Shown piece by piece: positions 1 through 12,097 of a stretch of DNA of 64,000 nucleotides (positions are counted from its first letter, which is position 1; each line of letters starts with the position of its first letter). The notes beneath the pieces are model-generated. The model saw only the letters and a program-made list of their open reading frames with translations, did no database searches and was not told the DNA's origin. Location: the NCBI GenBank assembly GCA_014058105.1, contig JACGCM010002493.1, positions 992,001 through 1,056,000 on the forward strand, in the 5' to 3' direction. The translations under genes and the position numbers were made by a program. This DNA comes from Kingdonia uniflora. Lineage: Eukaryota > Streptophyta > Magnoliopsida > Ranunculales > Circaeasteraceae.

Positions 1-134
1 AAGCAGCCTGTGAAGAAATATATTTTCCTTAATTGATATGATAAATGCAAATGCATTACCTAAATAAATAAAAGTTACTTGAATTTAAAACAACTTACAC
101 GAGTAACATCATCAGTGGGAATCATAAGACGGCG

Positions 135-640
135 TTAACGTGGGCGTGAAGGAATTGCTACATCAATATACCAATCTCTAAGACCAATCGAGCGCGCGTA
201 AGGAATGATTTTATATGTACCTGAGTGGTGACCGGCCTGTGGAGGATGTGGAAAGTGAAATTGATCTGTATATCCTACATAACCTTCCTCATTAGTATTT
301 ACAGCATGGAAGAACTCGGAAACCTGATAATCTAACGTTACAATTCTCCAGAAAGCTGTATAATTCGACAATGTAAACCCTTGAAAGGCAAATGGTATAA
401 CATCAATTCAGTCAGCTGCTTGTAATCTCTCGATAAAATCACCGGGAACACCATTAATATCAGTATGGGGTGGATTCGTAGGGATTGAATATTGGTCATG
501 TTGAGAATTGAGGTAGCTACTCTCTCTTCCCTTACAAGAACGAACGTGGAAATCGCCAACACAAGAAGTAAATCAACAAGAACAATAAAGGACACGAAGA
601 ATTTCCCTGAGGAGAAAAGTGGAAAACCCTTGCGGATAAA
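135..640 (-). pseudogene. Degenerate ORF of unknown family
   Basis: A minus-strand frame of 78 codons (371 down to 135) can be extended upstream to about 500 in a shifted frame. Readable stretches include HFPHPPQAGHHSGTYKIIPY. I do not recognise the domain. It lies downstream of the PMD gene relic on the same strand, with LTR-like sequence between them, so it could be the broken 3' part of that gene or a separate transposon gene. No intact start or splice structure is visible. Confidence 0.3.
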
Positions 641-689
641 AAACCACTCCCCACGAACAATTCACTATGATATCAAATAGGTTACAATG

Positions 690-1050
690 ATCTCTCAAGC
701 TTCTCAAGCTTTAATGGAGTCTCTTAAACCCTAGCCTCTCTAAGGTTAAACTGACCAAAAGATAGGTTAACAAAATAACCTAAGTCCTCTTTATATATTA
801 GAGGACCAAAAAATACAAGTAGTACGAATATCGAGGCATAACTCTAATATTTAAGGCAAACCTACGCGAAGCTCGTTCAAACGACTTTGCGATAGTTGGT
901 CTCCAACCCTAGAAACATAACATCGCGTTCGAACGACATCCAAGCTCGTTCGAACGAGATCAACTCTTGGGCCAAAGTTCCAGGAGGTACATCAGTTCGT
1001 TCGAATGACTAGTTATAAAGCTCGTTCGATTGACTTCGGCAATTTCCCAA
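690..1050 (-). mobile_element. LTR-like U3/R fragment with TTCGAA palindromes
   Basis: On the minus strand this has the order expected of an LTR U3. Five copies of a TCGTTCGAACGA-like word lie between about 872 and 1035. They are followed downstream by a TATA-like box (plus-strand tttatata, about 791-798) and a Leu/Ser-poor leader. The block also carries 'ctggaactttggccca' and 'tttctagggtt', which recur beside the same word at 21150-21350 and 33540-33740. Exact ends and a target duplication were not found, so it may be a truncated LTR. Confidence 0.5.
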
Positions 1051-1301
1051 CTTCGATAATTTCTTCAATTCGAGTTCATACCCAACAGGCCAATCAATTG
1101 TTTAGTGCATCTCTCTCCGAAATACCATGCACCCCTGAAGTGTACTCCTTCATACAAAATGACACGCTTTAGACTAATAACCTGTACTCGGTTATAATCT
1201 ACATGTGTGGCACGTGAAAATCATTGCCATGGATGCCAATAAATACTCTTGAGAGTCCCAAGCTCGATTTGTTGTCTTGATTTAGGTAAATTATCCACAA
1301 C

Positions 1302-2340
1302 TTAATCTTTACAATTTGTTAATATTTTCCCTTTATCCCATCTATTTATCCTAGACCATTCATCCAAACTATCATCCTGCATCACTAGGTTCATATCTAT
1401 AAAATATTCGTAATACCAATATTGTAAAATCTCTGAATAGCTACAGATGTTATGATCGATACATCTACAACATAAGTCGAAACCCTGGTACATATAACAC
1501 ATAATCGATATCCCCTAGTCGTACTCAATTACCTTAATACGATTCCTTAAAGCCATGAGATGATTTAACTGGATCTTGCTATCGTTGTGCCCATAAAAGT
1601 ACATTGACAGCATGCACAATAAAGACATTCTAGCAATCGTCTCATGGTCATACTATTCAACTTTTTTCATGTCAAAAAACTGGAAAATAAATTTTCCCGA
1701 AATATACCTAGATGAAATTGCTATATCTTTTATATTGGGTATATAAAGTACAGCTAGCTCCTCAACCTCATCACTCGTGGAAAATGGGGGAGGAGACCCG
1801 AATCCTACTCATATCCCAATCAACATATAAAAGTCAAGAGGAGTCAATTTGATCTCTCCATATGGGAAATGAAATGCATGTGTTACATTCCACCACCTCT
1901 CAATTAATTCTATCACCAAGCGATTGTCACCTTGATTCCATTTTATACTTAGAAAATGTGCAAACCCAGAAGCATCAATTAAATGTTTGATTCCTTCTAT
2001 CTTGCTTAATTGAGAATAAATCGTCAATACCTTCTTCAAATGAGTACGAAGTCTAAGCTTTAGACATGCCTATATAAATAAAACATACCCCGACATTAAT
2101 ATATAAATATATTATAATTTTGTTAATCATAATTTTATGTTTTAGAATTGAAATACGTAAATAATTTTAAATAAGACAATCAATATTTTAATTATCTAGA
2201 CAATTGTAATTCAATTGAGAAATTAACTTATACTCACAACATTATTTAGTCTGCGAGTTGCCAAGTGATCTTCAGTGTCTTCAATTAATGATAAACTATC
2301 TTCTTTAAACTCTAGCAAATGAAAATCTTCTGCCATTGCG
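1302..2340 (-). pseudogene. Plant mobile domain (PMD/MAIN-like) pseudogene
   Basis: The minus strand encodes pieces typical of the plant mobile domain (PF10536 family), found in MAIN-like and phosphatase-7-long-form-like proteins and in transposons. A short first exon (about 2337-2237) starts MAEDFHLLEFKED and ends at a GTGAGT donor. After an intron, the second exon near 2070 reads into LIDASGFAHFLSIKWNQ, LIERWWNVTHAFHFPYGE and LTPLDFYMLIGI, the usual N-terminal half of the domain. Further down come LSMYFYGHND and YSEILQYWYYEYF, with FPRINRW-like residues. Frames change and stops interrupt it (about 1503-1808), so it is not functional. PMD genes are often carried by Mutator-like or gypsy elements; no ends of such an element were seen. 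Confidence 0.65.
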
Positions 2341-2804
2341 ATTTGGCTCTCATCGTATTCAACTTATTTTAAAAATTTGTTATCAGATACATTGATGTCT
2401 CCATAGCTTTAAATTGATTAAAAAATAGAATACCCATTATCAGTAGAAGCTCCTCCCCTCCAAAAACATCAATAAGATGCCCTAAGATAAAGAAACCACT
2501 AATAAATGTGTTTTTATAAAACTAAAAGCTAGTATGACAATTGTCGTTTCTATATCATCCCTATAATATCTATTTTTTGTAGGAAAACAAAATATAAAAC
2601 ATGATAATATCCCTTTCATACAAAAATCACAAATCTTTATTTAAGCTGTCATTCAGAACAATAAGTATAATTTATCCCATAAAAATTAAACGAATAAGTA
2701 GAAATTAGAGAAAGAAGATGTATATCATGACTACAACTTTGTATGTGCTACAACTCCTCTAGTATTCTCCAGAATAACAAATCAAAATTTAGAAATCATG
2801 AAGT

Positions 2805-2807
<3 letters not shown>

Positions 2808-2839
<32 letters not shown>
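2808..2839. repeat. (GA)n microsatellite
   Basis: About 16 uninterrupted GA dinucleotides, 25 bp before the copia 3' LTR. Confidence 0.95.
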
Positions 2840-2842
<3 letters not shown>

Positions 2843-2865
2843 TACTTCTAATAAAATAAATAACT

Positions 2866-3109
2866 TGTTGGATAATTGGTTCTACTCTATTATGTAATCA
2901 AGAGCAATTGAGAGAAGAATTGGGATATCTTTATTGATTGAAACTGTATCTCCCTATACGTATTACAAAAAGGATAATCTAATATGAGGTTACATATCCC
3001 AACTTAAACTCTCCCCACAAACCCTAAAGGCCTATGGGCTTGTTAGGAGTCCAGTAGGACACCCCAACCCAGTTGGGTTCCCACCTTGGGCTGGACCCAA
3101 CTCCTAACA
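2866..3109 (-). repeat. Copia 3' LTR
   Basis: 244 bp. It aligns along its length with the two halves of the LTR at 10129-11180, including 'tctccctatacgtatt' and 'cccaacccagttgggttccc'. The purine tract lies at about 3110-3122 (minus strand). Confidence 0.92.
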
Positions 3110-3471
3110 CTCCCCCTTGGGGTATTCCATACCAGAATGACTTGCCTCATCAGAACCTCTGCCTAACAAAACCCCCTTGGGCAAAAAACTGTGCAAGGAA
3201 AGAGTATAATCCTATGCCCCGTATAGGTTGTGGATGCGTATACGTTGCCTCATCAAAACCTCTAGTCAATAAAACCTCCAAGGATAAAAATTGCACAATA
3301 AGGAAAAAAAGTACAACACACATGTGTCTACGTCAGATGAGACTACTCCTCCTAACATCGATCTCCCCCAAGATCTATCTCCCTGAGATATTGATAAATA
3401 AATCTTCTATATGTCGATTTCGTGTACTAGCTGCTTGAATGTAAGTTGTGCAAAAGTCTTTGTAAATTGGT

Positions 3472-4420
3472 TTACGAGGATGTCTTTTGAAATATCTTGA
3501 ATAACGTCAATCTCATTCGCCTTTTATAATATGTAAGGATGGAATAGCTTCTGTGAAATATGCTTTGTTCCATCACCATTGATAAATTGTCATTGACTTG
3601 AATGATGCAAGCTGAATTGTCTTTATACATAGTCGATGCTTTATCATGGATAGAACATGTCACAACTTCAGTTAATGTAATATATTTTGGAGTGCAACCA
3701 TTATTCTCTGCCAGCTTCATAAAGTGCAAGAATCTCTCGTGGTCAAGGATGTAGCTACCACCGTCTACTTTATTGATCTCCAAGAATCTTTATATATCCT
3801 CGTACATAAACACATAATCCATTTGACAATGGTCTCTATGTGGGTCTGAGAAGTATTTTGTACCGGTGTACTCTATACTTTTATATTTACTATTTCAAGT
3901 AGAATAGACCCCAGTTTTTCATACTGATCACATACCTCAGAATGTGCCTGATCTTAATCCAGTGCCTTTGGGTAGGAACAAAACCATAACAAGCCAAATA
4001 GTTTATTGTGAATGAGTTATTGGGTCTAGTATACCCAGCTAACTATAGCAAAGTACCTCCTAGCTATGGCGCTACGGCTCTAGGAGTTTCTTCCCCATTA
4101 GGATAGTGGTAGATGTTGTTGTTTACACCCAAGTGATGCACAATAAACAACTTAACATCGTGCGATACATTTATACCGAAGTGCTTAATAACTCTTATGA
4201 TATATATTGCTTGGTGTATGAGTATGCCACTACCAAGACGTTCGATCTGCAAATCGAGACACTACTTAATTTCTCAAGGACTTTTATTTCGAATTCCTTC
4301 CCAAGGTATTCGATAGCTCTCGTGATCTCCCCTGGAGGTCTAATGATATCCAAATCATTTAGTACAGTGTTATAATAATAATGAAGCTAATTTCTGTATT
4401 CTAAATAAGAACACATGGAT
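3472..4420 (-). pseudogene. Copia pol: RNase H and end of reverse transcriptase
   Basis: The frame at 3783-3472 reads YKDNSACIIQ followed by a degraded RNase H tail, matching the copia 'LYEDNAACI' region and the end of pol. Just upstream, 4252-4064 reads MQIERLGSGILIHQAIYI and VIKHFGINVSHDVK, the segment that follows the reverse transcriptase core in copia polyproteins. The two are separated by frameshifts and stops, so no enzyme can be made. The pol sequence continues upstream to about 7 kb in the same state. Confidence 0.75.
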
Positions 4421-6900
4421 AGATAAGGATATTTGCAAAGTCCCCAACCTTTAAATACTCTGTCAACTTACTATGTCTCATGGGCCATGATTGTTTTAAG
4501 TTAACAATAACTTTTATAGTTTTATTACGTACACACCTCGTGTGTTGGGCTAAATTGCTTCCAGAAGCCTATACCTCCCCAGGTGGCTTTATCTAGATAT
4601 TTGTATCTAGTTTTCCATATAAATACGCGGTATTTACATTAAACGTATGTCTAGCTTGTCCTTGACAACTTGATAAACTGATCAGTACCAAAATGTTATA
4701 GCATCCATAACCGGGTAATAGGTCATATTACAATCGATGCCAAATCTCTTAAAGATTTCCTGGGCAACTAGTCTTGCCTTGACCAAATTATCTCTCTGAG
4801 TTAATCATGTTTTCGTACGTTTCCCATTTATAACCGACAGGCTCAATGGTATTACTTCGCATTACGCTAGCAAACTAAGCTCTGCTTAAATTCTAGATGC
4901 CTTGTTTACAGTAAATGGTTTTGAATCCTCATACTTGATGGCGAACATAACATCGAATACGAATACCTTGTCGAAAAATGTGATGCTCACTTTGGCTAAT
5001 GTCCAATAGTACACAGTTGTTTATAGTAAGTGGTTATGAATTCTCATCCTTGATGGCGAACACAACATCGAATATAAATACCTTGTCGACAAATATCTAT
5101 TATACAATTCTACACTGTGCTTATTATAGAATTTTAATAGATCGAGATCTTCTTATTATCATATGTATGTACCACCCTAAGCTAGTCTCATAATATATCA
5201 ATTGGTCGCGCAACAACTATTGCCACGTCGATGGGTGGTTTTATCCTCGATGAATCGACTACACTATTAGTCATATTTATCCCATATTCTACAGATCCCT
5301 GGTTTAGAATACTTTCTTCCAACGGTGCTCTGCACTAAGCATGAGCCTTAGATTAGTTTGCGGTACTAATTCCCCTGGAATGTTCAGCTGCTGTACTAAT
5401 TCCCCTGGTACGTTCAGCTATGTAGGTGTATTACTTATAGGTACATACACTTATGGTACTTCAATAGTGCCTATGAAGGTGTCTAACAACTTATTTGCAA
5501 CCTATTGGAGGTTTGAAATTTGTTGAACCTTATTTTTACCTGACTTATGTATATGGATCTAGATGAGACAACGATGGTATGTTCTAACTAATCTTGGAAA
5601 CATCCTTAGCATTGACTATCATATCTCCACCCAATGCTAAAAATATCATCTCATCAAAGTGATAATTATCTACCCTATAGTATATACGTTGCCAGTGGGT
5701 TCCAAATATCCTGTGATAAATGTGAACCATAACCCACATAATATCGGGCTGACGTTGAGAGTGTCATCTTCATACATTGTGGTTGTACGATTGATACTTG
5801 TACAAAATATCCAAATGTTTGTCGATGGACGACACCGGGCTCCGACCCAGTTACTAGTCGCTTTTGAGGAAAAATAATTTAATGATTTGTTATGGGACGA
5901 ACCCTGATCAGTACTGCGGGAGTAAAAATTCAAATCCTGCACACTAGCCAAAAGTTTTTATCGTAATAACAGTAGCCTAATGATTATCCTAAATTATTTG
6001 GTTAGGTTTTCCACCAATCCGTAGTTGGGTATGGTACGATGCTCAATTATCTATCCCATTTAGTGGTAAAATAATCATCAAAAGCCTACGAGTCACACTC
6101 CCAAGCCCCCGTCAAGTTATATCGATCGACTTTGATCGGTTAATCTAGAAACTGAGCCTGCGATGGAATGATTTAAATGAGAAGTCGTGCTAACATTGCA
6201 TTCCTAGATTTTATGAATAGGAAAATGTAAGACCATCTTCTAAATGCGTCTATTATGACCATAAATACTAAAGTGGGCCACTATGTGGATAAATAGGTCT
6301 ACATGTGTCTTCATGGATGCATTTGGAGCAAAGGCTAGAGATTTCACTCCACCTTGGTCATACTAGGATAAAATAATAGACTTTTCTTGAAAGTAATCGT
6401 TATATGTACACTCTCTGGATCTTCTCTCCTTTTAAGAAAAGTTAAGATGTAATCCTGATAATCCTCCTTACTATCCGAGCCCTAAGGAGTATATTGGAAA
6501 CCTTTCCAATAGCGTATTCTAACCTTTAGATATAGAGTGAATGCACAAAACCTTATCTGTCATTTTCTCTGATAGTCATTATGTGATAAGCATTATTATG
6601 TATTTTCCTAAACTTATTAAAATTTGGCTGAATTTACTAGTGTATAAAGTGGACTAGATACCTCGTATCGTACCGTTAGAAAGTAATAGCGTGACACACT
6701 CCGTGGGTTCTATCATGTTGGCCATGCTAATAATATTCATGTCGTCCTTGATGCACATGGTTCAACAAAAAATATATTCATATCTCAAAAATGATCGAGT
6801 GCATGGAACTAATGTCTCTTAGACATGTGTCACCACTTATCCAATTATTGGTCATGCTTAAAAAGCAGATAAATCCATAGACGGGTTGTATATAGTAGAT
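4421..6900 (-). pseudogene. Copia pol: reverse transcriptase and integrase remnants
   Basis: The minus strand retains recognisable scraps. At 5700-5640 a stretch matches the integrase C-terminal segment 'LGIYIGYDSPTIIKYLEPLTG' (only partly preserved here), followed by DNYHFDEMIFLALGGD. At 5430-5340 a repeated block NVPGELVQQ / NIPGELVPQ shows a short in-frame duplication within the linker before reverse transcriptase. Most of the rest is too mutated to translate. The block 5815-6120 fits copia least well and could be a small foreign insert, but no boundaries are visible. Confidence 0.55.
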
Positions 6901-7199
6901 CAACTATCATACCTAGAATTTAACTACTTCTCAAGCAATAAATTCAAATAATCATGATTTAGAGCAAATTGAAAAACTCATGTATGTCACGAGCACTTTA
7001 TTAAAACATAAATGATTTGTTCCCAACCAAAAGTAAATCAAGTATTTGCAAGAAAAGAAACTACTAGTACTCTCTACTGTGTCATCGCATGTCTACTGAG
7101 ATATTATTATGAATTACTCTGTATGTTGATCCATGCCGACATCAGTATCGCCGAAGAAGTCTGACGCTACTATTCATAGTGATAGAAGTTATGTCAGTG

Positions 7200-7950
7200 G
7201 TGATGTGGTTAGCCTAAAGTTTGACTTTGGGTACCCTCGGTGTCTTGGGATCTCGTACCCTTTGTCCAGCTGCCCCACATCTCAACCAAGGAGATTCTGA
7301 ATCTGGCTTCTTGATCTTCTTTAGTGTCTGTAGTTTACTAATCTTTTTAAATATGTTGTTCGTTTGAAGGCTCAGGAATCCCTGATTCCCACCTTCAGTC
7401 GCATTCTCACTTCCAGAACCCCATTTATGGTTGTCTTTCTCATGAGATAAGATTTTTTGTGCAACTGGTCTCCTTCTCCTAGGGGGATACTTCTTATTTT
7501 TCTTAAAAACTAATTTGCCTTCTTATTCAGTAGTGAGCAAGAGTTGAATCAGATCTCCAGGACTACTGAATTCTAATTTCACATACTGGTCCCTGATAGC
7601 AGCCTGTGAATGTGATAATGTGGATTGAGTCTTTTACAAAACCTTTTCTGTGAATACATAATCATTATTGAGCCTCCTTGCCAAAACAATTTTTTATAGT
7701 GCTGAGTTATAGCTAGGTATAGTCTTGAAGTTACTTAACCTTAAGTTATTCCAGCAGTTACGGTTTTTAATAGTCATTAGGGCCTGCTGGAGACCAATGT
7801 ATTCCTCTAAGCATGTTCATAACTCATGGATCTCTGTAAGATATATGCTCAAACCTCAGCTCTGGCTGAAGATGGGCCCACATAACCATGATGGCATGTA
7901 CCCTGAGTGGTTCAGAGACGGTGTTATCTGCCATAATCGACTTTGAGACG
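7200..7950 (-). pseudogene. Copia gag remnant
   Basis: A basic stretch (KKNKKYPPRRRRPVAQK, about 7510-7440) is followed by a degraded zinc-knuckle-like segment (WLRCGAAGQRVRDPKTPRV, about 7290-7230). This is the order seen at the end of copia gag, a capsid/nucleocapsid protein that packages element RNA. The zinc ligands are incomplete. Stops are frequent and no start was identified. Confidence 0.5.
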
Positions 7951-8149
7951 CTAATTGTTTTCAGATAAAGTTTTATGTCCGTACACCAAGAAAGGTAGTT
8001 GGAACCATCAAGCCGTAATGGCTCGTAATCGTAATGTGGGCTGACAGATATTTGTTATGCAAATTGTAGATTATAATTAATGATAATTCTTGATAAACAT
8101 TTTAAATGCATTTAAGACAAATCATAATGCTTAGAATAACAAAAAATAC

Positions 8150-8660
8150 ATTCCTAATCATATTATAGTTAAACTTTGTTCATATTTTAAAACTCATAAA
8201 ATTCTTTTATAATAATTAAATCCCAATTTTACCCTATAAAATGATGATTTTAATGTCAGATATGCATTTCAATAGAATCTTAATCAAGATTGATATTTAA
8301 AACCACCAGATGTGTGCGTTCCTTACGAAATCCTATTTAAGTACATGATTTCTAATTAATACTAAACGCAATTCATAGTATTCAAGTTAGTGATTCCCAA
8401 TCATTATTTGTAGCTAAACCTTGCTCATATCCTATTACTTATGAAATTCTAGTTAAGTACATGAGTTTTTATCATTACTAAAGGTAATTCATAGTATTCA
8501 AGTCAGTGATTCCCAATCATTTTTTATAGGTGAACCTTGTTCATATCCTATTAAGCGTCAAATCCTAATTTTACCTTGTAAAATGGTAATCTTAACCTTA
8601 AAGTGCATTTTAATAGAGTCTTAGCCAAAACAACTATTCAAAACCACTAGATGTTGCAAA
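8150..8660. repeat. Tandemly duplicated copia leader segment
   Basis: The words 'attcatagtattcaag' (8371 and 8487) and 'ttcccaatcattttt' recur about 116 bp apart. The block with 'ccaccagatg'/'ccactagatg' recurs about 337 bp apart (8240-8310 versus 8577-8655). The array lies between the copia gag remnant and the 5' LTR, that is in the untranslated leader. Confidence 0.75.
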
Positions 8661-9639
8661 ACAACTAGGGTGTTCTAAGCCCTAAAGTTCTATAAGGTTT
8701 ATATATTCTAGCAAAATGACCATATTTGTTACTAATATGAGGGGTATTAGATGTTTAGCTGACAAGTGGTCCTACCTCGAAGTCTGCTGGGTTCACAAGA
8801 TAAGTAGATTATGCATGTCTTTAAACTAATATTCTATGGTACTATAAGTTGCTATCAGTACCTATATACCTCTAAATGATATTATATAACATCAAATTGC
8901 ACCTAGATATAAAAAATTGGTTTCTCGGACACCAAGTTTTTAGAAATAAGACTAAGTTAATTCCCAATTGAACTCTAATTATTTGCCCTTAACAATTAAC
9001 TGTGATTTAGATATGACTCATAGTCGTATTTTAAATTAGTCTTAGTTTCGCATTATCTGTGATCCCCTGATCATGGTAATTAGTATCATAGGGGCATACA
9101 ATTAATATCATATTAGCTATCGTAAGATACATAAATAAGTATTAATCTATTTACTTATATCTCATATAAGTGAGTCAGTTTTCTTATACGAGGCACTCGT
9201 TCCCAAATTTTTTATTTTTATTTATTTCCGTAAAAATTAAAATAAATGGGTCCCTCATAGGGTAGGTCTAGTCAATAGGAATTTTCTAAAAAAATTAACT
9301 CAATTTGACCAAAAATTGAGCTATCTAGAGCCAATTTAGTGTCTGAACCAGTCCTGGATCGGTCTGGCTTAGTCTGGGTCAAGGCCTAGATCGGGTTGAC
9401 TAGTCTATAATGGTTTGACCAAGTCAAACTACCACGTGTTACCCCTTGGTGATTGACACGTACCACTGTATGGGTCTGCCATGTGTCACACACATGACTA
9501 CCACATGTCATGCCCATGACATGCCATGTGTGTACCTCATGGCATAAAACTATTTGGTACATTGCATGCTACGTCCCTTGACATGTGTTATTGCCATATC
9601 AGCATGGTGGGCCCTACCTGCCATGTCAGCGAGTGGATA

Positions 9640-9716
9640 AGGATGACGTCATCAGATAATAAAATAATATTTTAAAAAAAAAAAAAAAAAAAAAATTTAT
9701 TGCTGACGTCATCATG
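9640..9716. promoter_or_regulatory. Two TGACGTCA palindromes around a poly(A) tract
   Basis: The sequence gaTGACGTCAtc (about 9642-9653) and cTGACGTCAtca (about 9702-9713) flank an A tract of about 22 bases (9672-9695). TGACGTCA is the established core bound by plant bZIP (TGA/CREB-type) factors. The site lies in the copia leader near its 5' LTR. Any regulatory role is inference. Confidence 0.45.
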
Positions 9717-10128
9717 ACTTAAAATCGTCGGTTTTGACCGTGAACTGCCCAAATTCAATGCCAATTTCTCGGCGATTGAGACATCTCCCTTAGTCGTACC
9801 ATGTACCATTGGAAACCTTGTGGAATAGGCTACGCAACAAAAATGGTATTGTATCTATCTGATGTCCACAAAAAGTTATTTTAGTTTGAAAATAGCCCTT
9901 CATCAACTGCTAAAAACACTAAATAGGCTATTTTAATCTAAAATATATATATAAAAATTACTCTAATCTATATTTTAATATCCCATATCATAGATTAAGT
10001 AAATAATATATATATATTCAAAAATTAGTAAAGAATACCTCTCCACAACGTAAAAATCTAAGAAAATGTTGATTATGAGAGTTCTTTCTTCTCTCATTCT
10101 GATCCACTAGCTCTAGGTGCTGATAACG

Positions 10129-11180
10129 TATTGGATAATATGTTCTACTATAATCAAGAGAAATTGAAAGAAGAATTTGGATATCTTTATTGATTGAAAC
10201 GAGGGCTGTAGCTTTTTTCTGAACTTCTAATTTTTTTCGATTTCCGATCCGATATTTTCGATTTTGGAACCCTATTTTGCAATTCCGATTTCCAAAAATA
10301 TGATTTCCGAATTTTTCTGAAAAAATTTGGATCGGAATTGGATAGCTGTGAGCAATTCGGAAATTCTAAATTTTCCAATCCGGTTATTCAAAATTATTTC
10401 GATCCGATTATTCTGAAAACCAGCCGATTCGATTATTCCAAATACCCTCCGATCCGATTATTCTAAAAAATATTCCAAATATCTCTCTAATCTGATTTAA
10501 TTTCGAATAATCCGAATTGAAACATAAAGCATTAGACCCTAAGATTCTTAACCTATTGCATTCTCCACCGCATCTTCTTCTTTATTCTCTACTACTCTCC
10601 ACTCCATCTACTCTTAAGTTAAATCTCCAATGCCTCCATTCTCCATTCCCAACTGCCTCAATTTTGATTCGCAACGAAGAAGAAAAATTAAATCTCATCT
10701 CTGGCTTTAGTTCTCCTCTGGCTTCGATTTTAAATCTTTGATTCTTGAAGAAGTGAGAACTATATTATTATGGTTTGATTTGAAGAAATGTGAACTTTGT
10801 TATTCCGAAATTTATTCCGAATTTATTCCAAAATAGTCAGAATTCTGAAATTTCTAAAAATTCTAAAATTTTCGAATTCGAATTCATTTTTACAGTTCCG
10901 AAAAAATCAGATCGGATCGGATCGAAATAGATTTTATAGTTCCAAAAAAATTGGAAAAATTCCAACCCCTTTTATTTCTGATTCGATTCGATCCAAAAAT
11001 AGGCCTAATTGAAACTATATCTCCCTATACGTATTTCAAAAAGGATAACCCAATATGAGGTTACCTATCCCTACTTAAACTCTCCCCATAAACCCTAAAG
11101 GCCTATGGGATTGTTAGGAGTCCAGTAGGATACCCCAACCCAGTTGGGTTCCCACCTTTGGCTGGGCACAACTCCTAACA
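10129..11180 (-). repeat. Copia 5' LTR, split by a hAT-like element
   Basis: The LTR parts 10129-10200 and 11008-11180 together match the 3' LTR at 2866-3109. The break is exactly at TTGATTGAAAC, and ATTGAAAC is duplicated on both sides of the insert. The terminal TG/CA is altered to TA at the inner end. Confidence 0.9.
10201..11007. mobile_element. Non-autonomous hAT-like element, 807 bp
   Basis: An 8-bp direct duplication ATTGAAAC (10193-10200 and 11008-11015) flanks the insert, the size made by hAT transposases. The ends GAGGGCTGT and (reverse complement) TAGGCCTAT are weak, imperfect inverted repeats. The interior is built from many variants of 'gatccgatt', 'ccgaatt' and 'attccgaaa', as in subterminal repeats of non-autonomous hAT elements. 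No transposase frame is visible. The short frames it contains are products of this low-complexity sequence. Confidence 0.75.
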
Positions 11181-11185
11181 TAGCT

Positions 11186-11728
11186 AATATTAACACTAGG
11201 AGGGTGTTTGGATGCATCATATTAAGTTATAATTTTTTTTTTGAAAAGTGAGTGGGAGATTAACCCCCATGTACATCAACAGAAGTACCACTAAGATAAC
11301 CTCACCACTGCGATCCAAAGTTCCCAAGACCAGACCACACAGAATAGCAAGAGAAGAAATACATAGCTTCTGCAACAAAGGCGATGAAACCCACAGAAGG
11401 CTCAAGCTACCACCATTTAATCAGACAAAGTTACATGAACCTTATAAACCCATGCAACTAGTATCAGTTTTATATTAGACTTTTTAAAATCTTACCCCAT
11501 TAACACCCTATGCAACTCTAAAGTCTAAACAAGAAAAATTAACCAAGAAGATAAAATTTAAAGGACAAAACATTACTCAATCTCACCAAATTCTTCAATC
11601 ACACAAAATTCATTCAAATATTTACCCAATCTCACCAAAATATGTTTTTTGGCATTATAATGTGAAAACAAGAAACCCCATTGATAATTCCCTTTTGATA
11701 ATTACATCATCTAAAATCGACAAGAAAA

Positions 11729-11761
<33 letters not shown>

Positions 11762-12097
11762 AAAAAAAGTGCCTCGATCCATTGTAACTGGAACCAAGAT
11801 TTTAGAGAACACCTCGATTCTGTATTAATTGGAACTAAGCTTTTAGAGAGAGAAGAAGAGTCGGTCAGTTGTTTTGAGAAGAAGGAGACAGGTAAGTTTA
11901 TTTTTTAAGTGTTAAATAATTAAAGTAAAACTGCGCCAAATCAATTTGCATATAAATTTTTGTTTATACCCATCCTGCAAAAGACCAATGTTATGCCCCT
12001 CACTACATTTTTTCTTTCTTTCTATTTTCTTATGATTTTAAGTCTACGTGACTGGCTAATTTAGGCAGCCTGCTACTGATGCTCTTAAATTTCATTA
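11186..12097. other. Intergenic; GA-rich microsatellite, no gene seen
   Basis: Holds an interrupted (GA)n tract with A tail at about 11726-11769. A short near-repeat follows ('cctcgatccattgtaactggaac' type units at about 11772 and 11812). The region 11217-11478 has overlapping short frames on both strands that I cannot assign. Confidence 0.5.

Larger units (their letters stand above)
2866..11180 (-). mobile_element. Degenerate Ty1-copia retrotransposon with nested hAT-like insert
   Basis: The element reads on the minus strand. Its 3' LTR (2866-3109) starts TGTTGG and ends CTAACA on the plus strand. Its 5' LTR (10129-11180) matches it in two pieces around an insertion. The flanks TAACT (2861-2865) and TAGCT (11181-11185) look like a 5-bp target duplication with one change. 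Beside the 3' LTR is a purine tract (minus strand CCAAGGGGGAG). Beside the 5' LTR is a primer site of the TTATCAGCACC type common in plant copia elements. Gag and pol order in between (gag about 7.9-7.2 kb, integrase, reverse transcriptase, RNase H down to 3.47 kb) is that of copia. All frames are broken. Without the insert the element is about 7.5 kb. Confidence 0.9.

Noticed and set aside
872..1035. CRISPR-like or site-specific recombination array from repeated TTCGAACGA
   Set aside because: Spacing is irregular, the words vary, and the context is a plant LTR U3.
3073..3438. 121-codon plus-strand frame
   Set aside because: Lies opposite the copia LTR end and RNase H remnant; the peptide has no domain and reads through the purine tract region.
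10187..11012. Frames of 60-75 codons rich in Phe, Ser, Lys, Arg
   Set aside because: They arise from repeated 'gatccgatt/ccgaatt' words of the hAT-like insert.
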